Assembly (NCBI RefSeq): GCF_000758605.1
Contig: NZ_CP009282.1
Coordinates: forward strand, 3,658,001 to 3,722,000
DNA from: Paenibacillus sp. FSL R5-0912
GTDB lineage: Bacteria > Bacillota > Bacilli > Paenibacillales > Paenibacillaceae
Length of the DNA stretch: 64,000 nucleotides
Reading direction: 5' to 3'
Of this stretch, positions 1-8,649 are shown in pieces (the first letter of the stretch is position 1; every line of letters begins with the position of its first letter). The notes beneath the pieces were generated by a model. It was not told the origin of the DNA. It did no database searches and saw only the letters and a program-made list of their open reading frames with translations. Both the position numbers and the translations under genes were made by a program.

Positions 1-102
1 GTCTTCCGCCCCGTTGCTGGAGAAATGCTGTTCCAGTTCTGTTCTGCGCTCCTCAAGTAGCTGCTGGAGCTTAGTCAACTCTGATTTTGTTAAGTGGCTC
101 AT
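1..102 (-). CDS. DksA/TraR (YteA-like) family protein, N-terminal part
   Basis: Only the first 34 codons lie in the window; the gene runs off the left edge. Seen: an ATG start at 102 preceded on the minus strand by an AGGA-type ribosome binding site, then a peptide beginning MSHLTKSELTKLQQLLEERR, rich in Leu, Glu and Gln and probably a coiled-coil helix. Known: YteA-type DksA/TraR proteins of spore formers begin with such a helix and carry a C4 zinc finger further on. The finger is outside the window, so the family call rests on the N-terminus alone. Confidence 0.6.
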   Translation of the reverse strand, partial: MSHLTKSELTKLQQLLEERRTELEQHFSSNGAED

Positions 103-292
103 CGGGTCATCTTCCTTTCGGATGTGTGTAGTGGTTATACTGTTGTAATCTTTCCTTACCCTATTGTCCCAGAGTGCAATCAGCAGGCTCACTTCTGCTT
201 AAATGCAACTTTAGTGATGTTTTCAGGTTGCTTTCACCCTGTTATAATAATTACTGCCGGATGAAAGCAGCATAACTTTGGAGGTTACTTAA
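103..292. promoter_or_regulatory. divergent promoter region
   Basis: A 190-bp A/T-rich spacer between the divergent YteA-like and DivIVA-family genes. It must hold promoters for both sides. A TATAATAATT stretch near 242-251 could serve the rightward gene, but no convincing -35 partner was identified, so no promoter is placed precisely. Confidence 0.4.
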
Positions 293-676
293 ATGGACGA
301 ACATATGAAACGCCGGTTGGACAAGCAAAGAAAGCTGTTCAGCCAGCTAGGTATTACTCTGGATGCACTTACTATTCATGAGAAGGAATTCAGCATGAAG
401 CTTCGCGGTTACGATGCCGAGGAAGTGGATACGTTTCTGGATAGTGTAATTAAGGATTATGAGCGGTTCTATGCTACCATTGCCGATCTGATGGACAAGT
501 GGCAGGAGCAGCAGATTGAAATGAAGGAGTTGAAGGCCGAGACCAAGGCAGCAACAGCGCCTGCTCCGGTTATCAAAGGGATCGACCCGCTGGATTTGGA
601 AGAAATTATTATTAAGCTTGAAGCTAATGTACGGCAGCTCAAGGACAGATTACCGCGTACAGAAGGATATTTGTAG
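293..676 (+). CDS. small DivIVA-domain (GpsB-like) protein
   Basis: 127 residues; start fixed by a GGAGG site ending 8 bp before the ATG. Seen: an N-terminal DivIVA signature around residues 36-55 (FSMKLRGYDAEEVDTFLD), then a coiled-coil segment, an Ala/Pro linker and a second short helix at the C-terminus. Known: DivIVA/GpsB proteins bind membrane through this N-terminal turn, oligomerise by coiled coil and organise division or cell-wall enzymes. At 127 residues it is slightly longer than GpsB (about 100) and shorter than DivIVA (about 160), so which role it plays is unclear. It stands as a single gene upstream of a histidine kinase with its own apparent promoter. Confidence 0.8.
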   Translation: MDEHMKRRLDKQRKLFSQLGITLDALTIHEKEFSMKLRGYDAEEVDTFLDSVIKDYERFYATIADLMDKWQEQQIEMKELKAETKAATAPAPVIKGIDPLDLEEIIIKLEANVRQLKDRLPRTEGYL

Positions 677-761
677 GACTTTACACCTGGAAACCGGTCT
701 ACCTGTTACCCCTTGCACCAGACTTTACAATTATAGGAAATAAAGTATATTATAACGCAAA

Positions 762-3518
762 ATGGGGGTTGGACCATTGCCGGAGAAGCATGCGTGGAGC
801 TTGAAGATCCGTGGCAAAATCGCACTTGGATATGTCATCATTTTATTAATGCTGGGGCTGTTTCTGGTTATCGTCTCCAACAGGATTACCAGCCTGGAGA
901 AAGAAACCGTGTTCCTGAGTGACCATGATATCGAGGTTCATGAACTTACATATCAAATTGAAAAAAATGTTCTGGATATGGAGACCGGGCAAAGGGGGTA
1001 CGCCCTTACCGGGGACGAGTCTTACCTGGAGCCATATAGTAACGGACTTGTAGAATGGCGGATTAATTTCGCGAAGCTACACGGTCTGATTACAGATAAC
1101 CCGGAGCAAGTCGGGAACCTGAATAACATTTCAGATAATATTGAGAAATGGATCGATGAGGCCGGTCAATATGTAGTTGATCTGAAGCGGAATGGCCAGA
1201 ATGAGACTGTAAGTGCTTTTTTTCGCAATGACGCAGGTAAAATAGTGATCGATGCGATTCGTACGCAATCCGATTACTTTCGCGATATTGAACGCACGCT
1301 TACCAAAGAGCGCATTAACAATCTCAAAGACAGTAACCATAAGCTGCTTATTACGATGTACATTCTTTGGGGTCTCGTAGCCGTATTAGCCTCACTCATT
1401 ACCTATCTGCTCTCAGCCAGCATTGTGAATCCTTTGCACAGTGTAATCCGGGCCATTAACGAAATAGCCAGCGGAGGGAATAGGTCAGAGCGAATCAAAG
1501 TGAAGACGTTTGATGAGATCTATGAATTGGGAGAAGCGACCAATGGCCTGCTGGACACTGTGCAGCGGGATCAGTGGAACAGCGAACAGCTTACTTCGAT
1601 GTCCATTGCACTGCAGGAAACGACGGATATGGCTGCTTTGTGCCGGATCTTTATCAACCGCCTGTCGCTGATGCTGGAAATGCAGTACGCGACTATATTT
1701 GTGCTTAACCGGGATGAGCTTTTTGAGCGGAGGTACTCCTATGCTGGAGCCGAGAACAAAGAAGCCCGTTTAAGCGGAGATCTCGTTCAGCCTGGAGCGG
1801 GTTTGATCGGCCAGTGCGCATTGGATCAGCGGGTTAACATTATTGAGCATCTACCGGAGGATTATATTTATATCTCCTCTGGTTTGGGCAGGACTGCTCC
1901 GCGGTTTGCGGTCATCGCTCCGATTGTTTTTGAGAACAAGACGGTAGCAGTGCTGGAGGTTGCTGCGCTTACGCGGTGGGCGCCATATCATTTCGAGCTG
2001 CTGGATGAATTGCTGCAAATGATGGGCGTGACCGTCAATTCCGTAATGACCCGAATGGAGATTCAGAAGCTCCTGCATGAATCACAGGTTATGAATGAAG
2101 AGCTGCAGGTGCAATCCGAAGAGCTGCAGGTGCAGTCGGAGGAGCTTCAGGTACAGACTGAGGAGCTGCAGGACCAGACCAGTGAATTGCTGACCGTGAA
2201 CAAGGAGCTTGAGGATCAGAAGTCTGTGGCAGAGAACGCAGCAATAGAGCTGGAGCGGTACAATGAACAGCTTGAGCTAAGCTCCCGCTATAAATCGGAA
2301 TTTCTGGCCAATATGTCACATGAACTGCGCACTCCGCTCAATAGCATGCTGATTCTCTCACAGCTGCTTACGGAGAACCGTAATCACACATTGACAGAAG
2401 AAGAACAGGGGTATGCCTCTGTAATTTACAATTCCGGCAGTGATTTGCTGAGTATGATTAATGATATTCTTGATCTCTCCAAGGTAGAGGCCGGCAAAAT
2501 GCTGGTGGAAATGGATGCCGTTAATCTTACAGAGCTGCCGTCCCTGCTGCAAGGTTATTTCGGTAAGCTCGCTGAGGGAAGGCATTTAGAATTTGAGGTG
2601 ACCATTGGCGCAGAGGTTCCCGATCTGTTCTTCACCGATGAAATGAGGATGCACCAGATCCTGCGTAATCTGCTATCCAATGCGTTTAAATTCACACAGC
2701 ATGGTTCAGTTTCTGTGGATGTCCATAAGCTGGATTCCTACTCGAATATGAATTACGCCATGAATGATACCTTACTGTCCTTTGCGGTAAAAGATACGGG
2801 TATCGGCATTTCGGCGGAGAACCGCGAACTGATCTTTGAGGCCTTCCGTCAAGCTGATGGGACGACTGCCCGCCGATTCGGAGGAACCGGATTGGGGCTG
2901 TCCATTTCGCTTCAGTTAGCCAAGCTGCTGGGCGGACATATCAGCCTGGAGAGTGAAGAGGGTGCAGGCAGCACGTTCACGCTTTATCTTCCATGCCGTG
3001 AGCTGGACAGCGGGGAAGAGCCAGATAGCCTTCCGGGGCAGACTCAGGCTGCAGCAGCTTCTGAACAGGCAGAGGCTGCCCTGCGCGGGACGGTGGCCAA
3101 CAGCAAAGATTTACTGTTTGATAAGGAGTTCCAGAAGCTTCAAGGCAGAACTGTTCTGATTGTAGATGATGATACGCGTAATATTTTTGCACTGCAGAAG
3201 GGCCTGGAGCCTTATGAAATGAATATCCTCACTGCCCAGACAGGTTACGAGTGTCTGCAGATTGTCAGAGAACAGCCTGATGTGGATATTGTATTGCTCG
3301 ACATCATGATGCCGAATCTCGATGGCTACGATACCTTGTCTATTATCCGGGAAGAACTATTACTCACAGAGCTTCCGATCATTGCGATTTCAGCCAAGAC
3401 TATGAAGGAAGACCGTGAACGGTGTCTGACCGCAGGAGCATCAGATTTCATAAGCAAACCTGTAGTAATGAAAGATGTAGTCAGCCGGATGTGCCGGTGG
3501 ATACAGGAACGGGCTTAA
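762..3518 (+). CDS. hybrid sensor histidine kinase (CHASE3-like, HAMP, GAF, HisKA, HATPase, REC)
   Basis: 918 residues. Seen in order: membrane helix about 20-39; a CHASE3-like extracytoplasmic helical region about 45-190 with the ETGQRGYALTGDESYL signature; second membrane helix about 195-218; HAMP; a GAF-like domain about 280-425; a long coiled coil about 440-510 with four near-identical heptads (EELQVQS type); HisKA with phospho-acceptor His about 520 (SHELRTPLN); HATPase with DTGIGI and GGTGLGL boxes; and a receiver domain from about 796 with acidic DDD, phospho-acceptor Asp about 847 (LLDIMMPNLDG) and a conserved Lys (SKPV). It therefore combines sensing, autophosphorylation and an internal phosphorelay step. 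No strong ribosome binding site precedes the ATG; a TTG at 777 behind a GGGGG tract is an alternative start. No output regulator is adjacent, so its partner is unknown. Confidence 0.93.
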   Translation: MGVGPLPEKHAWSLKIRGKIALGYVIILLMLGLFLVIVSNRITSLEKETVFLSDHDIEVHELTYQIEKNVLDMETGQRGYALTGDESYLEPYSNGLVEWRINFAKLHGLITDNPEQVGNLNNISDNIEKWIDEAGQYVVDLKRNGQNETVSAFFRNDAGKIVIDAIRTQSDYFRDIERTLTKERINNLKDSNHKLLITMYILWGLVAVLASLITYLLSASIVNPLHSVIRAINEIASGGNRSERIKVKTFDEIYELGEATNGLLDTVQRDQWNSEQLTSMSIALQETTDMAALCRIFINRLSLMLEMQYATIFVLNRDELFERRYSYAGAENKEARLSGDLVQPGAGLIGQCALDQRVNIIEHLPEDYIYISSGLGRTAPRFAVIAPIVFENKTVAVLEVAALTRWAPYHFELLDELLQMMGVTVNSVMTRMEIQKLLHESQVMNEELQVQSEELQVQSEELQVQTEELQDQTSELLTVNKELEDQKSVAENAAIELERYNEQLELSSRYKSEFLANMSHELRTPLNSMLILSQLLTENRNHTLTEEEQGYASVIYNSGSDLLSMINDILDLSKVEAGKMLVEMDAVNLTELPSLLQGYFGKLAEGRHLEFEVTIGAEVPDLFFTDEMRMHQILRNLLSNAFKFTQHGSVSVDVHKLDSYSNMNYAMNDTLLSFAVKDTGIGISAENRELIFEAFRQADGTTARRFGGTGLGLSISLQLAKLLGGHISLESEEGAGSTFTLYLPCRELDSGEEPDSLPGQTQAAAASEQAEAALRGTVANSKDLLFDKEFQKLQGRTVLIVDDDTRNIFALQKGLEPYEMNILTAQTGYECLQIVREQPDVDIVLLDIMMPNLDGYDTLSIIREELLLTELPIIAISAKTMKEDRERCLTAGASDFISKPVVMKDVVSRMCRWIQERA
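2097..2180 (+). repeat. four tandem 21-bp coding repeats in the kinase coiled coil
   Basis: Four consecutive 21-bp units, each encoding EELQVQS, EELQVQS, EELQVQT and EELQDQT, lie in frame in the kinase signalling helix. The unit is exactly seven codons, one coiled-coil heptad, so unit gain or loss would keep both reading frame and helix register. Confidence 0.85.
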
Positions 3519-3532
3519 TAAGTCTACAACTG

Positions 3533-3580
3533 AAGAGTCAGGTAAGAACTCCTCTAGAGAGTTTTGTCTGACTCTTTTTT
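3533..3580 (+). terminator. intrinsic terminator after the hybrid kinase
   Basis: Inverted arms AAGAGTCAG (3533-3541) and CTGACTCTT (3568-3576) are followed by a T tract, 15 bp after the kinase stop codon. Confidence 0.85.
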
Positions 3581-3685
3581 CATGTGGAAATAAGGGATTA
3601 TTATGCATAAATACTGAATAATGGTGCAGACTACAACGATACAGGCAGACTGGCAGGGGCAAAACTTGACTTTTCGAAAAACCCA

Positions 3686-3714
3686 TTGACGGAACACAAG
3701 GTATGATTTATTAT
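3686..3714 (+). promoter_or_regulatory. probable sigma-A promoter of the glcT operon
   Basis: TTGACG at 3686-3691 and TATTAT at 3709-3714 are separated by exactly 17 bp. The promoter lies directly before the RAT/terminator leader of the glucose PTS operon. Confidence 0.7.
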
Positions 3715-3742
3715 GAGATCATAAATGATCATTTATATGCAA

Positions 3743-3774
3743 GTGGCGTGTTACCTTTATAGGGCATGAGCCAA
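3743..3774 (+). promoter_or_regulatory. GlcT-type ribonucleic antiterminator (RAT)
   Basis: Seen: GTGGCGTGTTACC, a short loop, then GGGCATGAG, ending inside the left arm of the terminator at 3768. Known: the Bacillus subtilis ptsG RAT contains CGTGTTACT...AGGCATGAG and is bound by GlcT so that the overlapping terminator cannot form. The near match and the overlap make the same mechanism likely here. The difference is position: the element lies upstream of the antiterminator gene itself. Confidence 0.8.
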
Positions 3775-3816
3775 GATCTGATTTCATTCATTTGAGTCAG
3801 TCTTGGCTCTTTTTTG
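3768..3816 (+). terminator. conditional terminator in the glcT leader
   Basis: GAGCCAAGA (3768-3776) pairs with TCTTGGCTC (3801-3809); an inner CTGA/TCAG pairing extends the stem. A run of T follows at 3810-3815. The left arm overlaps the RAT, so terminator and antiterminator are mutually exclusive. Confidence 0.85.
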
Positions 3817-3854
3817 TGCGAAAAATCAGGCAATGGACGGAAAGGAGGGAGAAC

Positions 3855-4721
3855 TTGGCGAGGGAAAATGAACAATTTCAGGTTTTGCGGGTGATCGGAA
3901 ATAATGTCGTGATGGTTCAAGGAGGTAAGAAAAGCAAGGAATACGTGATTATCGGCAAGGGCATCGGTTTTGCGCTTAAAGACGCAGGTGTGATTGATGC
4001 GGATGATCCCCGGATTGAGAAGCTGTTTCGGCTGGAGGACCGGGAAGAATGGAGCCAGTATCAGATTCTGCTGGAAGATATAGATCCTAAGGTCATGAGG
4101 ATTACGGATGAGATTATTTCGGATATCGCCCGTGAGTTTCCCGGCAAGTTAAACGACAAGATCTATTTGGCGCTCCCCAGCCATATCCAGTTCACCATTT
4201 TCCGCTTGCGGAGCGGGATGGACATTGTCAATCCGTTCCTTGAGGAAACCCGGATGACCTTTCCCAGGGAATTTGAGATCGCTTACAAGGCATCGGAGAA
4301 GATCAGCGCGGAATTTGAGGTGCGGATCCCTGAAGATGAAGTCGGATTCCTCACCTATCACGTATATTCTGCGGTCAGCAATGTGCCGGTTGGTCAGCTA
4401 GTCAAGGCCTCTAACATCGTCAGTGATCTGATGGATATGATCCGCAACGAACGCAATATTATTTTTGAACAGGGTAGTATGAATCATGTCCGGCTGATGG
4501 TTCATTTGAGATTCTCTATTGAACGGATTCTGCAGGGTTCGCTCATAGATAATCCATTCGTGAAGCACATCAAGAAAGAATACAAGGATGAATATAAGCT
4601 CGCTCATAAAATGGGAAAGATCATGCAAGGCAAGCTTGGTGTAGACGTACCGGAAGAAGAGATATGCTTTCTGGCCATGCATCTGCACCGCTTATTCCAG
4701 ACCTTAGAGAAAAACAAATAG
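3855..4721 (+). CDS. glcT: transcriptional antiterminator GlcT (BglG/LicT family)
   Basis: 288 residues from TTG 3855, chosen because AAAGGAGGGA lies 4 bp upstream; the longer frame to 3792 would begin inside the leader terminator. Seen: N-terminal RNA-binding domain of about 60 residues (FQVLRVIGNNVVMVQ), then two PTS regulation domains with conserved His in LPSHIQF, LTYHVYS, NHVRLMVHL and FLAMHLHRL. Known: GlcT binds the RAT when glucose is transported and is phosphorylated by the PTS when it is not. It heads an operon with EIIA and EIICB. Because the RAT precedes it, glcT probably stimulates read-through of its own operon. Confidence 0.93.
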   Translation: MARENEQFQVLRVIGNNVVMVQGGKKSKEYVIIGKGIGFALKDAGVIDADDPRIEKLFRLEDREEWSQYQILLEDIDPKVMRITDEIISDIAREFPGKLNDKIYLALPSHIQFTIFRLRSGMDIVNPFLEETRMTFPREFEIAYKASEKISAEFEVRIPEDEVGFLTYHVYSAVSNVPVGQLVKASNIVSDLMDMIRNERNIIFEQGSMNHVRLMVHLRFSIERILQGSLIDNPFVKHIKKEYKDEYKLAHKMGKIMQGKLGVDVPEEEICFLAMHLHRLFQTLEKNK

Positions 4722-4742
4722 CAGAGGCAGGGAGTGGAATTT

Positions 4743-5252
4743 ATGTTTTCCAGATGGAAATCTAAAAAAGAAGAGAAACATGCTGAGACCAGCATTGAGA
4801 TATCTGCGCCGGTCAGCGGGCAAGCCGTGCCGTTATCCGAAGTGCCGGATGAGACCTTTGCTGGCGGACATATGGGCAAGGGGATTGCTATAGAACCTTC
4901 CGAAGGGAAATTAATCGCCCCCTTTGACGGCAAAATCGCTCATGTGGTCAAAACCAATCACGCACTTATCCTGGAGCATTCCTCCGGTCTGCAGCTGCTG
5001 ATGCATATAGGAATTGACACCGTCAGCTTAAAAGGAAGCGGATTCACTAGCCATATTGTAAATGGTGATGAAGTAAAAGCAGGCCAGACGCTGATTGAGT
5101 TCGATCTCGAGGCGATACGGACAGCGGGGTACCGAACCATTACACCGGTCATTGTGACCAGCAGCGAGGAGTATACCCCGGAAGTCAAATGCCATTACGG
5201 CGCAATATCTGCGGGACAGAGCAGTATTCTTACAGTGGCTTCAAAGCTATAA
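4743..5252 (+). CDS. crr: glucose-family PTS component EIIA
   Basis: 169 residues from ATG 4743, which has GGGAG at suitable spacing; a GTG at 4734 in the same frame overlaps that site. Seen: a short basic and acidic N-terminus, then the EIIA-Glc beta-sandwich with conserved His in KTNHALIL (about residue 73) and the phospho-acceptor His in LLMHIGIDTV (about 88). Known: this domain takes phosphate from HPr and passes it to EIIB of the glucose permease. In B. subtilis PtsG it is fused to the permease; here it is a separate gene between glcT and the EIICB gene. No Gram-negative-type signalling role is implied. Confidence 0.92.
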   Translation: MFSRWKSKKEEKHAETSIEISAPVSGQAVPLSEVPDETFAGGHMGKGIAIEPSEGKLIAPFDGKIAHVVKTNHALILEHSSGLQLLMHIGIDTVSLKGSGFTSHIVNGDEVKAGQTLIEFDLEAIRTAGYRTITPVIVTSSEEYTPEVKCHYGAISAGQSSILTVASKL

Positions 5253-5294
5253 AAACATATACGTACTAATATGAAACCGGGAGATGATTTCATT

Positions 5295-6749
5295 ATGTTA
5301 GCTTTTTTACAGAAGTTAGGGAAGTCTCTGATGCTTCCAGTCGCAACATTGCCGGCAGCAGCGATTCTGCAAGGGCTTGGACTTCTCGATTATGAAAAGG
5401 ATTTGCATCTGGGTAGCACAATAGGTGGATTCTTGAACCAATACGTTGCTCCATTCTTAAACGCAGGTGCTGGTGCGGTATTCGGCAACCTGGCCTTAAT
5501 TTTTGCAATTGGTGTCGCCATTGGATTCGCCGGGGATGCCGTAGCTGCTTTATCCGCACTAATTGCTTATATGGTTCTTACCAAAGTATTGTTAATCGTA
5601 CCGGCAACCTTTGGTTTCATTGGTGATGATGTAGTGCTGGATATGGGTGTGCTTGGTGGTATATTCGCCGGAGCCTGGGCAGCGTTCCTGTATAAGAAAT
5701 ATCATAATATCAAAATGCCGGATTGGCTGGGCTTCTTCGCCGGTAAACGTTTTGTTCCAATTGTTACAGCTGCTTCGACTATGGTACTGGCGGTCTTCAT
5801 CGGTATGATCTGGAGCCCGGTACAGGATGTCATCAGTGATTTCGGGAACTGGGTAGTAGGCCTTGGCGCAATTGGCGCATTTGTATTCGGAACCGCAAAC
5901 CGTCTGCTTGTTCCGATTGGCCTTCATCATGTCATTAACACTATTGCTTGGTTCCAGCTTGGTGATTATACGAACGCAGCCGGTGAGGTAATCCATGGTG
6001 ATGTTTGGCGCTTCCTGGCCGGAGATAAAAGTGCAGGGATGTTCACCACAGGGTTCTTCCCGATTATGATGTTTGCTTTGCCTGGTGCGGCGCTTGCCTT
6101 CATCCATACCGCAAAACCTGAAAAGAAAAAGATGGTAGCATCAATATTCATTGGTTCTGCTATTGCCTCTATACTTACAGGTATTACCGAACCACTGGAA
6201 TTCTCATTTATGTTTGTGGCACCGCTTCTGTATCTAGTTCATGCGATTCTGACAGGTGTGTCCATGGCAGTGATGTACATTCTAGATGTACGGCTAGGTT
6301 TCAGTTTCTCCGCAGGTCTCATTGACTACCTGACCAACTTGAAGCTCTCAACCAATGCATGGGTTCTAATTCCTGTAGGGCTGGCTTTCTTCGTACTCTA
6401 TTATGTATTGTTCCGCTTTGTTATCGCGAAGTTCAATCTCAAAACACCTGGCCGTGAAGATGATACAGATGATGAGATGATTGACTTGGGCAAAGGCACA
6501 ACAACCGTGTCGGCTTCTTCCCGTGCTGCTAAGATTCTGGAGAACATCGGTGGCCCTGCGAACATCCGCAGCATCGATGCCTGCATCACCCGTCTGCGTC
6601 TTAACGTTAACGATGAAAAGGCGGTTAAGGATTCCGCCCTTAAGCAGCTTGGCGCTTCCGGTGTAATGAGACTGGGGCAAGGGGCCGTACAGATTGTATT
6701 CGGACCGCAGTCCGAGCAGATTAAGGATGATATTAAAAAGCTGATGTAA
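5295..6749 (+). CDS. ptsG: glucose-specific PTS permease EIICB
   Basis: 484 residues from ATG 5295 (CGGGAG upstream); an in-frame ATG at 5271 lacks a ribosome binding site. Seen: a polytopic EIIC domain (SLMLPVATLPAAAILQGLG near the N-terminus, GLHHVINT and GITEPLEFSFMF motifs), a charged linker about 393-412, then an EIIB domain with phospho-acceptor Cys about 430 in DACITRLRL. It imports and phosphorylates glucose or a close relative using the adjacent EIIA. GlcT control argues for glucose, but family members for N-acetylglucosamine or maltose share this architecture, so specificity is inferred. A terminator follows directly. Confidence 0.9.
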   Translation: MLAFLQKLGKSLMLPVATLPAAAILQGLGLLDYEKDLHLGSTIGGFLNQYVAPFLNAGAGAVFGNLALIFAIGVAIGFAGDAVAALSALIAYMVLTKVLLIVPATFGFIGDDVVLDMGVLGGIFAGAWAAFLYKKYHNIKMPDWLGFFAGKRFVPIVTAASTMVLAVFIGMIWSPVQDVISDFGNWVVGLGAIGAFVFGTANRLLVPIGLHHVINTIAWFQLGDYTNAAGEVIHGDVWRFLAGDKSAGMFTTGFFPIMMFALPGAALAFIHTAKPEKKKMVASIFIGSAIASILTGITEPLEFSFMFVAPLLYLVHAILTGVSMAVMYILDVRLGFSFSAGLIDYLTNLKLSTNAWVLIPVGLAFFVLYYVLFRFVIAKFNLKTPGREDDTDDEMIDLGKGTTTVSASSRAAKILENIGGPANIRSIDACITRLRLNVNDEKAVKDSALKQLGASGVMRLGQGAVQIVFGPQSEQIKDDIKKLM

Positions 6750-6773
6750 CTCTGCAGCACAATAGTTTAATCC

Positions 6774-6804
6774 GAAGCGGACATCTTGGATGTCTGCTTT
6801 TTTT
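6774..6804 (+). terminator. terminator after ptsG
   Basis: AGCGGACATC and GATGTCTGCT form a stem with a two-base loop followed by seven T. A weaker GC hairpin (CCCC...GGGG, 6849-6863) lies further on. Confidence 0.85.
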
Positions 6805-6985
6805 ACGCACAAACTAATTGTGGATAGCTGAGAAATAAGATCCGTATACCCCAATTTGTGGGGTTATTTTGCGTACCGTCAGCTCTTATGGTAAGAATTA
6901 GATGGACCATTTGGAATGGGAATGATACAAATCTGCCTCAGCCTTCGTCTTACTTATAGCTGCAGCGGATAAGGAGGATTACCTG

Positions 6986-7501
6986 ATGGACATTCCGGAA
7001 TCAGACAACTTTAAATCGATTTTTTATACACATTATCCAATCGTGCGCCGAAAGCTGGCTGCGCTTGTAAGGGATGAGAGTGCAGCCGATGATTTGGCGC
7101 AGGAGGTCTTTCTGAGACTGTACAGAAATCCGCCGGATGATCCCGAAGCTCTGGGAGCCTGGCTGCATAGAGTGCTTACACGGATCGGTTACGATTACCT
7201 GAACAAGCAAGTACGGGAGCGCAGACTGATTAATAAGCAGGAGTTAATGTACGACACAGATGCCTCAGCCCCTACGGGGGAAGAAATAGTGCTGGGCAAG
7301 CTGGACCAGGAAGATGTGAGGAACTGGCTGGACGGGCTACCTGAGCGGGACCGGCAGGCTCTGCTGCTTAAGTACTCGGGTTACAGCTATGCGGAGATCG
7401 CCGGAGAGCTCGGTGTGAACCCGCCGGTGGTAGGCACGCTGTTAAGCCGGGCTACCGCCAAATTGAAACAGCATGCGGTGAAGTCGCTTCCGCAAGAATA
7501 A
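6986..7501 (+). CDS. ECF-type RNA polymerase sigma factor
   Basis: 171 residues; AAGGAGG lies 8 bp before the ATG. Seen: sigma-70 region 2 (about 12-80, DDLAQEVFLRLYRNP) and region 4 (about 108-162, LPERDRQALLLKYSGYSYAEIAGELG, the helix-turn-helix). No other domains. The next gene, 23 bp downstream, encodes a membrane-anchored protein in the usual place of an anti-sigma factor, and the operon continues with an ABC exporter. ECF operons are often self-regulated, but no promoter matching a known ECF consensus was recognised upstream, so this is inferred only. Confidence 0.92.
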   Translation: MDIPESDNFKSIFYTHYPIVRRKLAALVRDESAADDLAQEVFLRLYRNPPDDPEALGAWLHRVLTRIGYDYLNKQVRERRLINKQELMYDTDASAPTGEEIVLGKLDQEDVRNWLDGLPERDRQALLLKYSGYSYAEIAGELGVNPPVVGTLLSRATAKLKQHAVKSLPQE

Positions 7502-7524
7502 GATCATCCGGGAGGAATGAAGCA

Positions 7525-8649
7525 ATGAATAATAGAGCACATGGGAATTCCCAGCCTGCGGGAACAGACGAGGCTTGGGCTAAACTGCAGGAGAAGCTCG
7601 GGCAAGAACCGGTGAATCCGGTATGGGCAGATTGGGGCAAGCGGGAGGCAGTCCTAGCGGCTACAACAGAGGAAACCGTTAAAACGGATTCTGCGGCAAG
7701 CGGAATCCATTCTATATCTTCAATAAGAGCAAGGGAGAATACAGATTCAGGGCTTTCGCAGAATTCCGTCCGTAAATCACGCAGACCGGGACTAAGCCGC
7801 AGCCGTAAATGGGCTGCTGCAGCTGCAGGGGTTGCCATCTTCGCCGCTATCCTGGCTACTCCAGTAGGCAATACCGCCATGGCGGCTATCCTGAACCAAT
7901 TCCGGATGCAGGATGTAGCCGTAGTCGAAGAGAGCGATCTTCGGGATATGTTCTATCAGGTGAGCGGGGAAGGCAATTTCAACCAAACTATGAATTCCTT
8001 CGGCACCTTCACATTCGCTAACGGATCTGTCGAGGGCAAGCTCCCGGTTGGGGAAATACAAGGGGTGCTGGGATATGAACACCTGAAGGGCCAAGATATT
8101 ACTAATATGAAGACTGTAGAGGTAAGCGCGTCCCGTGATATTACCCTTACGCTGAACGTGGATGAAGTGAATCAGGCATTGAAGCGTGTAGGCTCGAACG
8201 ATCTGCTGCCGGAGTCTGTGGACGGAAAACCGATTACACTGCATTTGCCCGAAATTGTGAATTATGACCTGTCTACAGATCAGGAGCATTGGGCTACTCT
8301 GTCACAGATGAATACACCTGTAATTACCGTTGATCCTTCTATAGATATGGATGAAGCGTTGGATGCCGTAGTTAACTTTCCGCTAATTCCCGATTATCTG
8401 AGAAGCGACCTGCAGAAGAGCCGGATTCTGTCTGGTGATATTCCGATGCCGCTGATAAAGGGCAGCAATGATGAACAGATTACAGTGGCTGACACCCCTG
8501 TTATTCTTACCGAAATGAAGTTCAGCGAAGGCTATAGCTATTCCGCAGTCTGGGTCCAGGATGGTCAGATGCTCCAGCTTACAGGCGGAGATGTCTATCC
8601 GGATAGGGATAAGTTCATTCAGAAGGTACAGGAGTTGATTACACAATGA
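7525..8649 (+). CDS. membrane-anchored probable anti-sigma factor
   Basis: 374 residues; GGAGG upstream. Seen: a soluble N-terminus of about 93 residues without an HxxxCxxC zinc motif, one membrane helix about 95-118 (Ala-rich), and a large external part about 120-374 whose end (LTEMKFSEGYSYSAVWVQDG...) resembles the DUF4367-type sensor domains of Firmicute sigma regulators. Known: ECF sigma factors are usually held by a membrane protein encoded next door. The role is inferred from position and topology. It overlaps the following ABC gene by 4 bp (ATGA), which suggests translational coupling. Confidence 0.7.
   Translation: MNNRAHGNSQPAGTDEAWAKLQEKLGQEPVNPVWADWGKREAVLAATTEETVKTDSAASGIHSISSIRARENTDSGLSQNSVRKSRRPGLSRSRKWAAAAAGVAIFAAILATPVGNTAMAAILNQFRMQDVAVVEESDLRDMFYQVSGEGNFNQTMNSFGTFTFANGSVEGKLPVGEIQGVLGYEHLKGQDITNMKTVEVSASRDITLTLNVDEVNQALKRVGSNDLLPESVDGKPITLHLPEIVNYDLSTDQEHWATLSQMNTPVITVDPSIDMDEALDAVVNFPLIPDYLRSDLQKSRILSGDIPMPLIKGSNDEQITVADTPVILTEMKFSEGYSYSAVWVQDGQMLQLTGGDVYPDRDKFIQKVQELITQ

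Noticed and set aside
5592-6107. 171-codon leftward open frame inside ptsG
   Set aside because: Antisense to a membrane permease with full EIIC motifs; no support for expression.
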